In this document: in pieces, positions 15,638 to 23,975 of the stretch
How the letters are laid out: each line of letters begins with the position of its first letter
Position numbering within the stretch: the stretch's first letter is position 1
Source: Devosia pacifica
GTDB taxonomy: Bacteria > Pseudomonadota > Alphaproteobacteria > Rhizobiales > Devosiaceae
Assembly: GCF_014652635.1 (NCBI RefSeq)
Contig: NZ_BMZE01000003.1
Coordinates: forward strand, 705,089-742,939
DNA: 37,851 nt
Reading direction: 5' to 3'
The notes under the pieces: generated by a model
What the model was told of the DNA's origin: nothing
Seen by the model: only the letters and a program-made list of their open reading frames with translations
The model's database searches: none
Made by a program: the position numbers and the translations under genes

Positions 15638-16401
15638 ACCGCCAACCCCCAGCACCGCTCGGCATGGGCGCAGAACCGGCATTCGAAGAAGTCGCGGCTG
15701 GCGGCGATGCGGGGCAGCAGCTCGCCGGCGTCGGTGGCTTGCAGGATCCGCACCGCGCGGTCGGACATGCGCTGCGCCAGATCGGCATCGAAGGCGACCT
15801 GCTCGTGATGCAGTTCGGCCGTGTCCTTGTTGATCGCCGTGAACAGCGCCGGGGCTGCGGAAATGCCCGGCACCGAAGGCTCCATGTAGGCCTGATAAAT
15901 CGCGATCTGCGCGGCATAGACGGGCTTGGAGACGGCGACCCCGTCCTTGACGCAGGCCCGCCAGTTCTTCGCGTTCATCGTCTTGCATTCCCAGAGCGCC
16001 GGGGTGCGAAGACCGAGCGCGGCCGGGGCGCCGGAGATGATCCCGTCGACATGGCCGCGGATGCGACCGCCCGCGACAGAGAAGCCGAACTGTTCGCCAT
16101 CGGGGCGGTTGCCCTTGCGGGTGTAGAGGTCCAGCCCGGCCGCCCGCAGCCAGCGGATCGCCAGATCCTCGAGCTGGTGACCGATCTCGAAGATCCGCAG
16201 AGTCTGCCCGCCGAAGTCCGCACTCTCGTCCTTGGGCGCGCCTGCGAACTCGAACTGCAGCGCGCGTTCGCAGGCATGTCCCAGACGGGACGCGCCGAGA
16301 TAGGTCCGGGGCGGTGTGGCCTCCCGCTCGGCGATCAGCGCGGCGTCGACCAGCGCGTTGATCCGCTCGGCCATGGAGGGGCGCGGGTTGAAATCCAGCA
16401 T
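15634..16401 (-). CDS. Cas4-like PD-(D/E)XK exonuclease
   Basis: The 255-residue protein has the PD-(D/E)XK core: GHQLEDLAI with Glu78 near 75-82, GHVDGII with Asp119, and WECKTMNAKNW with Glu138 and Lys140. One cysteine before the core (Cys44 in GHACERAL) and three after it (Cys241, Cys244, Cys250 in ECRFCAHAERC) match the four-Cys iron-sulfur cluster of Cas4 and AddB-type nucleases. It probably makes single-stranded ends for phage recombination with the Sak4-like ATPase upstream. The start is ATG 16401, overlapping the previous stop as TGATG; a TTG one codon earlier is less likely. Confidence 0.85.
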   Translation of the reverse strand: MLDFNPRPSMAERINALVDAALIAEREATPPRTYLGASRLGHACERALQFEFAGAPKDESADFGGQTLRIFEIGHQLEDLAIRWLRAAGLDLYTRKGNRPDGEQFGFSVAGGRIRGHVDGIISGAPAALGLRTPALWECKTMNAKNWRACVKDGVAVSKPVYAAQIAIYQAYMEPSVPGISAAPALFTAINKDTAELHHEQVAFDADLAQRMSDRAVRILQATDAGELLPRIAASRDFFECRFCAHAERCWGLAV

Positions 16402-16826
16402 CAAAACGGCACCTCGCTCCCGGCAGCGATGCGCGACATCTCGGCGCCATAGCCCTCCAGCACCTCCTCAATCAGGGCGGTGACATCGGTTTCGGTGAGA
16501 TCGCGCAGCCGCTTGTCCCAGCCGATCAGCTCCATCGTCTGGCCCAGCCGCTTCATCACCAGTGCAATGGCGAGGCGTTCTTCATCGGTCGTTCCCTGCA
16601 TGGTCAGTCCTTTCCGGTGGCGAGCCGCGAAGAACGCCTGGCAGTGCATCGAGCAGAACCAGCGGTGTTCGCGAGGGCGGGGTTTGTAGGGGTTGAAGAA
16701 GCCGAAGCCGCGCGCGGGGCGCAGACAGACGGCGCAAGGCTTGAGGCGCGGGTGCCAGAGCCGAATACGCTCCGGGCAATACGCAGGCGCTGCGGGCGGG
16801 GATGGGACTTGCGCGACATGATTCAC
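16401..16826 (-). CDS. DUF6511 domain zinc protein
   Basis: The 141-residue protein carries a zinc-ribbon-like CAVC (31-34) ... WFCSMHC (Cys58, Cys62), followed by a helical domain (DEERLAIALVMKRLGQTMELIGWDKRLRDLTETDVTALIEEVLEGY). Together these match DUF6511, a family of phages and prophages of alphaproteobacteria with unknown function. The start is a GTG that overlaps the helicase stop as GTGA, with GGAGG six bases upstream. A second start, ATG 16600, also has a good ribosome site (GGAAAGGA), so a short C-terminal form may be made. Position between helicase and nuclease suggests a part in phage replication (inferred). Confidence 0.78.
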   Translation of the reverse strand: MNHVAQVPSPPAAPAYCPERIRLWHPRLKPCAVCLRPARGFGFFNPYKPRPREHRWFCSMHCQAFFAARHRKGLTMQGTTDEERLAIALVMKRLGQTMELIGWDKRLRDLTETDVTALIEEVLEGYGAEMSRIAAGSEVPF

Positions 16827-18487
16827 GCCGCCCTCCGCTCGGGCTCGGCCGCCGTGACGAGGCGCCGGATGTCGCGCTTGTTGAACTGGAACGAGATCAG
16901 CGCGGAGGCGCGATGGCGCGTCAGGCCGTAATCGCGCCGGAATTCGGGCGGCAGGCAGTTCAGCTGCTTCTCGGTCGCGTCCTGCTTCAGCCAGCCTTTC
17001 GACTTGAAGGCGCTTTCGTCGGTCTCGTGCTCGTTCAGCCAGTCGTCGGCCTGCGCCAGGCAGACGACGCGCTCGCCCACGCCGAGGAGCCGTGTCGCCT
17101 TGCCCTTGGCGCCCCCGACCGCGTGCCAGCGGCCCTCGAGGAAGAACACGCCGCCCCAGGCGTGAAAGCCGTTGGCCATCAGCGCGGCGTCGTCGCCGAA
17201 CAGGTCCACCCACGCGAAACTCGATCGCTCCAGAAGATCGAGCTCGGTCATCACGAAGCTGTCGATGGGCTCCGCGCCTTCGCGTGGCAACTCGCACCCG
17301 CAGATCGGGCATTCGGTGACCGCGATCGGGATCTCGGCTTTGCATTCCGGGCAGAGTTTCGTCGGGGCTTCCCCCGGCGTCGGAACGCCGCCGTCGAGAT
17401 CGACGTCCTGTTCCAGCGTGCCGTGCGTCAGACTGGAAGTGCCGAAATCCAGCACGATGCAGTCGGTCTTGACGATGCCTGGATGTTCCTCGGGATCGAC
17501 GGTGCGCAGGCCGCGCCCGACCATCTGGATCATGGTGGACTTGTAGGAGCTGGGGCGCAGCAGCACGACGCAGGAGGTGGGCGGATGGTCCCAGCCCTCG
17601 GTCAGCACCGCCACGTTGACGACGACGCGGATGCTGCCCGCAGCGTAGTCGGCGAGGATCGCCTTGCGGGTCTCGGCCGCCAGGTCGCCGTGGATCAGCG
17701 CGGCGGAAACGCCCGCCGCCCTGAAGGCGTCGGTGACGTGTTCGGCATGCGCGACGGTGGAGCAGAACACCACGGTCTGCCGATCGCCCGCCTTTTCCTT
17801 CCAGTGGCGGATCACCTCGTCGGTGACGGGGGCGCGGTCCATGATGCCCGCCACCTCCGCCATGTCGAAATCCGACATGGTCTTGCGGACCGAACGCAGC
17901 TCGTCCTGCACGCCCACGTCGATGACGAAGGTGCGCGGCGGCACCAGGTGGCCCGAGGCGATCAGCTCGCCCAGCCGCACCTGGTCGGCGACATTGTCGA
18001 AGACCTCGCGCAGACCCTTCTTGTCGCCCCGGTTCGGCGTGGCGGTGACCCCGAAGATGCGGGCATCGGGATTGGCTTCGCGCACGCGGTCGATGATGCG
18101 GCGGTAGCTGTCGGCGACGGCATGGTGCGCCTCATCCACGACCAGCAGGTCGAGGCGCGGCATGTCGGCGAGGTTCGAGACCCGCGCGAGCGTCGGCACC
18201 ATGGCGAAGGCGACCTGGCCGCCCCAGGACTTCTCCGTGGCGTCGATCACCGAGGTGGCGACGCCCGGCACCACGCGCTGGAACTTGGCGCGGTTCTGCG
18301 CCGTCAGCTCGTCGCGATGGGCGAGCACGCAGGCCTTCGCGCCGTCGCCGATCATCTCGCCGGTGACCGCCGAAAGCATGATGGTCTTGCCCGCGCCGGT
18401 GGGCGCCACGCCCAGCGTGTTGCCGCGGGAGGCGAGCGCAGCCACGCTGCGCTCGACGAAGGTCTTCTGGCGGGGGCGCAGGCGCAT
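16823..18487 (-). CDS. SF2 DEAD/DEAH-box helicase
   Basis: The 554-residue protein has Walker A APTGAGKT (28-35), the DEAH box VVDEAHH (116-122), motif III GVTATP, motif IV-V elements (VVFCSTVAHAEHVTDAF, VVVNVAVLTEGWDHP) and motif VI QMVGRGLRTVD. A four-cysteine zinc element (LCPECK...CPICGC) follows the helicase core, then a C-terminal domain of its own. This form (SSL2/RadD-like) is common in phage early operons and unwinds DNA at forks or recombination intermediates. The start is ATG 18487, with GGGGGAG eight bases upstream; the longer frame from 18514 overlaps the previous gene and lacks such a site. Confidence 0.9.
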   Translation of the reverse strand: MRLRPRQKTFVERSVAALASRGNTLGVAPTGAGKTIMLSAVTGEMIGDGAKACVLAHRDELTAQNRAKFQRVVPGVATSVIDATEKSWGGQVAFAMVPTLARVSNLADMPRLDLLVVDEAHHAVADSYRRIIDRVREANPDARIFGVTATPNRGDKKGLREVFDNVADQVRLGELIASGHLVPPRTFVIDVGVQDELRSVRKTMSDFDMAEVAGIMDRAPVTDEVIRHWKEKAGDRQTVVFCSTVAHAEHVTDAFRAAGVSAALIHGDLAAETRKAILADYAAGSIRVVVNVAVLTEGWDHPPTSCVVLLRPSSYKSTMIQMVGRGLRTVDPEEHPGIVKTDCIVLDFGTSSLTHGTLEQDVDLDGGVPTPGEAPTKLCPECKAEIPIAVTECPICGCELPREGAEPIDSFVMTELDLLERSSFAWVDLFGDDAALMANGFHAWGGVFFLEGRWHAVGGAKGKATRLLGVGERVVCLAQADDWLNEHETDESAFKSKGWLKQDATEKQLNCLPPEFRRDYGLTRHRASALISFQFNKRDIRRLVTAAEPERRAA

Positions 18488-18501
18488 GGCCGATCTCCCC
18501 C

Positions 18502-19131
18502 TTACTGCGCCCAACTCGGCCGACCGGCGAACCCGGGGGCGGACGCGGGCTGGCTGGGCTGATGTGCCGTTGCCGCAGGGGTGGTCTGCTGCGGGGTATG
18601 TCCGGCTGCACCCTGTCCGCCGAACTGCAGCGGTGCAGTCCCCATGATCTGCGCGTAAGCGCGATGATCCGGTGTGACCGCGCTGCGGATCTCGTTCTTG
18701 TCGTCTCCGCTGGCGTCGGTGCCGATGTCGATGCGGGCGATGAACTCGATCCCGTCGAGATCGGCGAAGCCGCTGATCCGCCGCGCCGCCTGCGCCGCGG
18801 CCGACATGTCCTTGTCGGAAATCCCGCGGGCCGAGTTCAGCATACCGCGCACGAGGCTGCGGCCCATGTTCGCCCAGTCCGGCCCTTTGGGGCTGTAGAG
18901 CCCGATCAAGGTGAAGATCTTGCGCCGGGCGTACTGGCCCTCGGTCACCGTGAACTCGCCGTTGAGGTACACAGCGCCGGTCGAGCCGCGCGTGGCATAG
19001 CCGCCAGTCCAGCCTTGCGAGGCATCGTCGAAACCGCCCGGTCGGATGGTCAGGCGCACCTTGGCCAGCGTGCCCTTCGGGATCAGGTTGGTGTTGCTCT
19101 GCGCGTCGTTGAAATCGTTCCAGGAACCCAT
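18502..19131 (-). CDS. Phage early protein, possible ssDNA-binding (DUF669-like)
   Basis: The 209-residue protein begins MGSWNDFNDAQSNTNLIPKG and continues TLAKVRLTIRPGGFDD, which recalls DUF669-type phage proteins by position and pattern. Beta-rich segments (AVYLNGEFTVTEGQYARRKIFTLIGLYS, DLDGIEFIARIDIGTD) suggest an OB-like fold. The tail from 165 is rich in Pro, Gln, Ala and Thr, as in many ssDNA-binding proteins. It lies between the Sak4-like ATPase and the helicase, where a single-strand-binding partner is expected. AAAAGGAGG six bases before ATG 19131 is the best ribosome site in this operon and suggests high expression, which suits such a role. The family call is tentative. Confidence 0.6.
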   Translation of the reverse strand: MGSWNDFNDAQSNTNLIPKGTLAKVRLTIRPGGFDDASQGWTGGYATRGSTGAVYLNGEFTVTEGQYARRKIFTLIGLYSPKGPDWANMGRSLVRGMLNSARGISDKDMSAAAQAARRISGFADLDGIEFIARIDIGTDASGDDKNEIRSAVTPDHRAYAQIMGTAPLQFGGQGAAGHTPQQTTPAATAHQPSQPASAPGFAGRPSWAQ

Positions 19132-19150
19132 CGGGAACCTCCTTTTCTGA

Positions 19151-20023
19151 TCAGGATTGCGGTTGGGATTGGGCGTCAGCCGCCGAATCGGCGGGTGGCG
19201 GGGTGTAGGTCAGGCGCTTGGGCGCTGGCGCGACGGGCGCGCGGATCTTCGTCATCAGGCGGCCGAGATGAGGCTCCTCGACCTGTTCCAGCCGACCGGA
19301 GCGGTCCTTCGCCGGAAAGCCCCAGGGGTTGATCGTCTGGCAGACGAAGGCGCGATAGGGATCGCCGTCGGCCTTCAACTCCGCCATGGTGATCACCTCG
19401 TCGACGATACCCGGCAGCTCCAACCCGGTCTTCGAGCCGTCGATCTGCGGCTGGAAGACCTTGCGATTGAAGTCGTCGAGCTTCTCGTCGAGGATTCCGA
19501 CGAACCAGACGTTCTTGGCCCGCGTGTGCTGCAGGTGCGTCAACCAGCCGATCATCTCGCGGCCGTGCAGCCCGTAGGCCCCGCGCACGTCCGTCTTGCC
19601 GGTCTTCTCCGACAGTGCCTCGGGCTGGCCCTTGCACCAGCCGAAGCACAGCCGCCCCGCCACGGTAATCGAGTCCACGAAGATCGTGTTGTAGCGGTCG
19701 AGCGCGGCCGGATCGCCGAAGCGGTCGCAGACCGCCTTGTAATGCGCCGGGCTGTAGGGCTGCTCGTCGCGCAGCGCAGGGTTGGGCCCGCCGATGAACA
19801 CCGCGAAATCCCGGCATTCCGTCCAGGTCCGCGGCCGGATGCTGTCCCCCGCCCAGCCCTCGATGGCGAGATCGCCCGCCTCGAGGTCCATGAACAGGGT
19901 GGTCGATGCGTTCAGGGTCCAGAGGAGCGAGGTCTTCCCGATGCCAGACTTGCCGAAGATGCAGCCCTTGATCCCACGCGGCTCCGCCAGCCGCTGGTCG
20001 GCGCTGATGATCGGGAGGCTCAT
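19151..20023 (-). CDS. RecA-fold ATPase, Sak4-like recombinase
   Basis: The 290-residue protein has Walker A FGKSGIGKTSLLW (23-35), a Walker B-like YNTIFVDSIT near 115-124 and a region AKNVWFVGILDEK with the sensor element. This is the AAA_24/Sak4 pattern: phage single-strand annealing or strand-exchange ATPases with only the RecA core. Its partner genes (possible ssDNA-binding protein, Cas4-like nuclease, RuvC-like resolvase) make a full phage recombination set. The C-terminus is a Pro/Ala/Gln-rich tail. ATG 20023 overlaps the stop of the previous gene as ATGA. Confidence 0.8.
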   Translation of the reverse strand: MSLPIISADQRLAEPRGIKGCIFGKSGIGKTSLLWTLNASTTLFMDLEAGDLAIEGWAGDSIRPRTWTECRDFAVFIGGPNPALRDEQPYSPAHYKAVCDRFGDPAALDRYNTIFVDSITVAGRLCFGWCKGQPEALSEKTGKTDVRGAYGLHGREMIGWLTHLQHTRAKNVWFVGILDEKLDDFNRKVFQPQIDGSKTGLELPGIVDEVITMAELKADGDPYRAFVCQTINPWGFPAKDRSGRLEQVEEPHLGRLMTKIRAPVAPAPKRLTYTPPPADSAADAQSQPQS

Positions 20024-20553
20024 TGATCGCCCCCCTGCGGGACGATCTCGATCTTCAGCGCGCCGGGCCGGACGGTGCGCGCGGGCTCGAAACCGGCGCG
20101 GATCGCATCGGGCCAGGCGGCGTATTTGCGCTCGGGCACCTTGAACGCGACATCGACATACTGCGCGGGATCGTCCCCGGCGGCGCGGATGCGCTCGACC
20201 ATGGCAGCGAGACGATCCTGATCCCAATCGACCCGTTTCGGCAGATCGGCGACTACGGTGAAATCGCCGTCGTCGAAGCGGATCGTGCCGGTATTCTTAC
20301 CCGCCGCCTGCCGTTCGTCGGCGGCGCGGGTGGCGTAGCGGACCGTCAGCGCGCCATCGAGGCGGGCCTTCGCGGCCTTGTCACGCTTGATGCGCTCGTC
20401 GACGTCGCGCTGCAGGCTTGCCAGCAGTTCGACGGGCAGCTGGGCGATGTCCTGCAGACCGAGGCCCGGCAGGTCGTCGACGGTGGGGGTGTTCGCGGGG
20501 GATGGCATGTAAGGGTCTCCATGGTCGGCAAAAAGGGATTGGAGGGCGGTCAT
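20020..20553 (-). CDS. Conserved phage early protein, function unknown
   Basis: The 177-residue protein has a helical middle (PVELLASLQRDVDERIKRDKAAKARLDGALTVRY, about 41-75) and a beta-rich part (GTIRFDDGDFTVVADLPKRVDWDQ). Near the end, YVDVAFKVPERKYAAWPDAIRAGFEPARTV resembles segments in phage proteins placed next to Sak4-like ATPases. I cannot name a domain. ATG 20553 overlaps the previous stop as TGATG with AGGAGG upstream; a second ATG at 20508 also has GGAG in front, so the true start may be 15 codons later. The operon place suggests a helper of the recombination ATPase. Confidence 0.65.
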   Translation of the reverse strand: MTALQSLFADHGDPYMPSPANTPTVDDLPGLGLQDIAQLPVELLASLQRDVDERIKRDKAAKARLDGALTVRYATRAADERQAAGKNTGTIRFDDGDFTVVADLPKRVDWDQDRLAAMVERIRAAGDDPAQYVDVAFKVPERKYAAWPDAIRAGFEPARTVRPGALKIEIVPQGGDQ

Positions 20554-20906
20554 CACGCGGCCTCCTGCTCAGCCAGCAGAAGCGCGGACAGCGAGACGGC
20601 TGCGGCCTTCGGTTTGGGGCGGGCGACGGCGATGTAGGCGAACTGGTCGGGGCCCGTGCGCTCCTGAACCAGGTGCACGAGGCCCTGTTCGGCGGCCCAG
20701 AAGGCGCGCGACCCGAGCCGTGCCAGTTCCGCGCGCTGCTGATCCGGCAACCGGGCGAACATCGGAAAGATGTCGAGAACCAGAAAGCCGCGATGGTATT
20801 CCAGCCGGTCGCCCGGCACGGCCTGCGCCACCCAGGCGCAGAACTCGATCTCGGTGAGCGGTCGGCGGGCGCGGACCGTGATGAAGGGGGTGGTGCCCAT
20901 GAACAT
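20553..20906 (-). CDS. Small conserved phage early protein
   Basis: The 117-residue protein begins MFMGTTPFITVRARRPLTEIEFC. It contains VPGDRLEYHRGFLVLDIFPMFARLPDQQRAELARLGSRAFWAAEQGLVHLVQ, a compact alpha/beta pattern with a winged-helix look at its end (ALRxLG...QGLVHLVQER). I recognise no named family, though similar proteins occur in prophage early operons of alphaproteobacteria. AAAGGAGG before ATG 20906 is strong, so it is surely translated. The stop overlaps the next ATG. A DNA-binding or inhibitor role is possible but not shown. Confidence 0.65.
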   Translation of the reverse strand: MFMGTTPFITVRARRPLTEIEFCAWVAQAVPGDRLEYHRGFLVLDIFPMFARLPDQQRAELARLGSRAFWAAEQGLVHLVQERTGPDQFAYIAVARPKPKAAAVSLSALLLAEQEAA

Positions 20907-20928
20907 GATCTCCTCCTTTCGCCTCTAC

Positions 20929-21522
20929 TCAGGCCGCCGCGAGATCGTCCCAGGCGGGGCCGAGACCGTGGACGGTGAGGACGTGGCGGAGATCGGCGAG
21001 GCGGCGGTAGAGCGCGGACCGGCTCCCGAAACCCTCGGCCGCGAGCGCGGTGACGGGGCGATGCGCCAGCGCCACGCAAAACCGGCGATCCTCGGCAGGG
21101 AGCCGCGCGAGGGCGGCCTGCAGGGCGAGGTGAAGTTCGGTGACGGCGGCAGCGCAGCAGGTCTGGCCGTGCCAGGCGGCAAGCCCGTCGTCCTCGGTCA
21201 GCGTGTCGCCGACCGGCTCGCGGGTGCCGGCCAGCGGCACCTCGAGCGAGAGCAGCGATCCACCCTGCGCACGGCGCTGGCGGTGATGACGCATCGCGAT
21301 CCGCGAGGACTGGTTGCGCAGCACGATGTTGGCGAAGGCGCCGATGCTGCCCCGAGAGGGATCGTAGGCGGGCAAGCGGCGCAGGAGATCGACCAGGAGA
21401 TCCTGGCCCAGATCCTCGCGCTCGCAGACCGGCAGGCACAGCTTGCGCCGCAGCCGCTGTGCCGCCGCATCGGCCGCGCGAATGATGATTTCAATGTCGG
21501 CGGGGTAGAGTTCGATCTGCAT
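20929..21522 (-). CDS. Sigma-70 region 2-like transcription factor
   Basis: The 197-residue protein has a clear sigma region 2: CEREDLGQDLLVDLLRRLPAYDPSRGSIGAFANIVLRNQSSRI (about 33-75), with the ExDLxQ start, YDPxRGS turn and aromatic/basic helix that bind the -10 element. The C-terminal part (ALARLPAEDRRFCVALAHRPVTALAAEGFGSRSALYRRLADLRHVL) fits region 4 with its HTH. It is the first gene of the minus-strand early operon. A phage sigma-like factor there could redirect host polymerase to later phage promoters (inferred). Alternatively it is a sigma-like DNA-binding protein without polymerase function. Confidence 0.75.
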   Translation of the reverse strand: MQIELYPADIEIIIRAADAAAQRLRRKLCLPVCEREDLGQDLLVDLLRRLPAYDPSRGSIGAFANIVLRNQSSRIAMRHHRQRRAQGGSLLSLEVPLAGTREPVGDTLTEDDGLAAWHGQTCCAAAVTELHLALQAALARLPAEDRRFCVALAHRPVTALAAEGFGSRSALYRRLADLRHVLTVHGLGPAWDDLAAA

Positions 21523-21702
21523 CGCTGTGCGCCTCGGTCATCGTTTCTGATGAGCCCAAGATGCCGGATGCGGTCGGCGCGCAGGTGGGAACGGGGTGGG
21601 AATGAGGTGGGGGTTTGGTGGGCCTGGCCCTTTGCCCGAGGCGATGAGTTGGGCGCTTCACTCAACCCTTGTGCTTATTGTCGGGCGGGTTTTGCGTTCA
21701 GC

Positions 21703-22950
21703 CTACCCCGGGTGGTAATAAATGGCGTCGAGCATTGCAGCCCGACACTCCCAAAGCTGTCCATCGCGAGTTTCGGGCTTGTCGATGTTGTACCACTCCG
21801 ATGCGCGGATCACTTCCACGACTCGGTCCCAGTAATTTTCGAGGTTAAGAGTCGACTTGGCGAAGCCCATCCCATTCGCCGCGGCCACAATATTGGGATT
21901 GGAGATGCATAGGAATACGTCGGGGCGTTTCATGGCAAGCAGGCGTGACGCCGTCGCGACGCCCCCAACCCTGCTCGAATTGGCAAACGCCTTGACGAAA
22001 AGGCGGGCAAATCGGTCGAAATGCTCTCTTGTGACCTCTCCCTTCTGTGGAATGCTGTCAACGGCGCGAGCTAAAAATCGGTCGTTTTCTGCAACGCGAT
22101 TCTTGAAGTCTCCCGCCCCACGCATTGAACCGAACCAACCCCAATCTCTATCAAGCGACTCGTCACCGGCCTTTTCTTGAACACCTATTGCACCTGCGAT
22201 TGCTTTCCTTTGTGACGTTGTTAGGTCGTGGAACGAAGGCACGGCCGATAGCCAACCCTGCGCAGTTCGGAGCAGGTCGAGACTTTCATCAACGTCGTGG
22301 TGAGCGGAACCTCGCACGGCGCGGACATACTGATCCCAATCCATACCGACCAAGGGGGACGATAGGCTCTTCACGCTTGCAGGCGGCACCCCTGCCAGCG
22401 GATCGCGAGGCGGACCTGGCCTCCTTGCGGCGAGTTTGCATCCGAGACGGTATCGCGCCGCCAGTTCTTTTGTCACGCGCTCACCGATTGAGGCACTTCG
22501 CGCGGCGAAGGAAAGGGTGTCAGCGAGCACCTTGTCGCTGACGGAACCCTTAACAAGGACGCAGGCTTCATGGTTCTTGCCCAGCCCGCCGCGAGTGAAG
22601 TTAGCGCTCCCGATTACAGCAGCGGCCCGTTTCCCAGAACGGAACGCGTAGACCTTTGGGTGGAACGTCCCACCAGGAAATTTCGTGACGACGTAGCATC
22701 CGTCGACCCCGATGAAAGAGTCTACAAGGTCTGGATCGGTCTGAGCGAACGCGAGGCCGAATGTCACGGCTCTGATTTTTGCTGAATGGGATAGCACTTT
22801 TCGGGCGAGGGAGGTGGATGTGCCCCAAGCAACCGCCCAATGAAGCTCGTCATATTCGGCCAGAAGGCCCTGGATGGCACTCTCTACGTCGTTCCCCGTC
22901 AGAAATTCGATTTCCAATTCAATTATCCCCTCACGCGACTTGCAGGTCAT
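21703..22950 (-). CDS. PLD-type (HKD) nuclease-like protein
   Basis: The 415-residue protein starts with EFLTGNDVESAIQGLLAEYDELHWAVAWGT and has one PLD motif, FHPKVYAF (His97, Lys99) followed by VIGSANFTRGG (114-122). Single-motif PLD proteins often act as dimers and are common as nucleases in restriction and defence. The C-terminal 200 residues form a helical domain that I do not recognise; it contains LSAVPSFHDLTTSQRKAIAGAIGV and AMKRPDVFLCISNPNIVAAANGMG. ATG 22950 lacks a good ribosome site; a TTG 11 codons later (LEIEFLTG) has GAGGGG upstream and may be the real start. It is divided from the phage operon by a 180-base gap, so it is probably cargo and not phage core. Confidence 0.72.
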   Translation of the reverse strand: MTCKSREGIIELEIEFLTGNDVESAIQGLLAEYDELHWAVAWGTSTSLARKVLSHSAKIRAVTFGLAFAQTDPDLVDSFIGVDGCYVVTKFPGGTFHPKVYAFRSGKRAAAVIGSANFTRGGLGKNHEACVLVKGSVSDKVLADTLSFAARSASIGERVTKELAARYRLGCKLAARRPGPPRDPLAGVPPASVKSLSSPLVGMDWDQYVRAVRGSAHHDVDESLDLLRTAQGWLSAVPSFHDLTTSQRKAIAGAIGVQEKAGDESLDRDWGWFGSMRGAGDFKNRVAENDRFLARAVDSIPQKGEVTREHFDRFARLFVKAFANSSRVGGVATASRLLAMKRPDVFLCISNPNIVAAANGMGFAKSTLNLENYWDRVVEVIRASEWYNIDKPETRDGQLWECRAAMLDAIYYHPG

Positions 22951-23021
22951 CAGTCGATCGAAGCATAGCAGGCGCGGGTCAGCCCACAACTCGTGGTGAG
23001 GGGAGAGAGACCGAAGCGCCC

Positions 23022-23975
23022 CTAGCAGCCGTCGACCAAAATCTCGGTCGCAGGGACGCCAAGCCGATAGCCACGGTTGCGGACCGTCTCGATCATGACC
23101 TTGCTCTCGGCATCGCTGAACCCCGCAGCCTTGAACGCGTCGCGCAGCTCGCGGATCAGATCCTTGGCCTCGCGCGCAGTCGTGCCTTCGACATGGGATC
23201 CGGAGGCGACCTGGTCGCGCGACTGCGCCTTTTCCAGCAGACGCTCGAACACGGGGAAAATCTGACGCGACAGGATGACGGAGCGACCATCCCATTGAAC
23301 CTCGGCCGTTGCCCTTCGCACGCGAAGCACGGGCGCCAGCGGGACCGGCGCCAGAGCCGCGACGTCGATTGTGCCGCCGAGGCCATTTGTGGCGGGCGTC
23401 AGCACCTCAAGGGTTTCGATGAGATGAAAGCCCGCATCCTGATGTCGCCGGGCAGTCTCCGCTGGCAACTGCGGCGCGAGGATCGTGACGTCCGAGCCCT
23501 GCGCCGCCTGGCGCAACGATGCGATGATGCCGTCGCTGGTCAGGGCTGCGGACTCCAGCACAAGAAACACTGCCCGACCCGATGGCGTATCGCCGAGCCG
23601 CCAGACCTTCTCTGCCGCCAGCTTCGGGGCCGCGCCAAATCCCGCAGCCGCGCCGATCACGGATGCGAGTGCCGCAGCCCCGATGCGGAACTCGCGCAGA
23701 TCGTCCTCGGTGAGATCGATGTCATGTCGGCGGTCGAGCGGGCACTCAGCACGATATCCATCGCCCGCTTTCCGGATCGGCCGACAGGGGAGCCCGCATT
23801 CACAGGCATCGCAGATGTCCCAATCGGCGAGCGGCGCCTGTTCGACAAGGACACGTTTCGCCAGCAGCCGGTCGAAGACCGGACCGAAGAACGGCGCGGC
23901 AAGCTCGCCGGACAGGATCGCGTCGTCGCCAGCCTCACTCAGCCGCGTCAACAACCTCAAAATCGTCTCGGTCAT
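23022..23975 (-). CDS. Cysteine-cluster protein with OmpR-like winged helix, function unknown
   Basis: The 317-residue protein has an N-terminal helical domain and then a likely zinc cluster, CDACECGLPC...ECPLDRRHD (Cys55, 58, 60, 64, 78). A middle alpha/beta part follows (AVFLVLESAALTSDGIIASLRQAAQGSDVTILAPQLP, with a Rossmann-like look). The C-terminal winged helix (about 225-305) ends MIETVRNRGYRLGVP, the wing typical of OmpR/PhoB DNA-binding domains. There is no receiver domain, so it is not a two-component regulator of the normal kind. It overlaps the 413-residue gene by 41 bases, so the two are surely co-translated. I know no named family for it. Confidence 0.65.
   Translation of the reverse strand: MTETILRLLTRLSEAGDDAILSGELAAPFFGPVFDRLLAKRVLVEQAPLADWDICDACECGLPCRPIRKAGDGYRAECPLDRRHDIDLTEDDLREFRIGAAALASVIGAAAGFGAAPKLAAEKVWRLGDTPSGRAVFLVLESAALTSDGIIASLRQAAQGSDVTILAPQLPAETARRHQDAGFHLIETLEVLTPATNGLGGTIDVAALAPVPLAPVLRVRRATAEVQWDGRSVILSRQIFPVFERLLEKAQSRDQVASGSHVEGTTAREAKDLIRELRDAFKAAGFSDAESKVMIETVRNRGYRLGVPATEILVDGC

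Noticed and set aside
15638..16471. Upstream extension of the primase-helicase frame to 16471
   Set aside because: The extra residues are Arg-rich shadow sequence over the Cas4-like nuclease gene. ATG 15637 overlaps the nuclease stop as ATGA and starts the conserved domain.
21645..21668. Apparent inverted repeat GAGTTGGGC...CTCAACCC upstream of the sigma-like gene
   Set aside because: The arms match in only 6 of 8 positions in proper register, which is not enough to call an operator.
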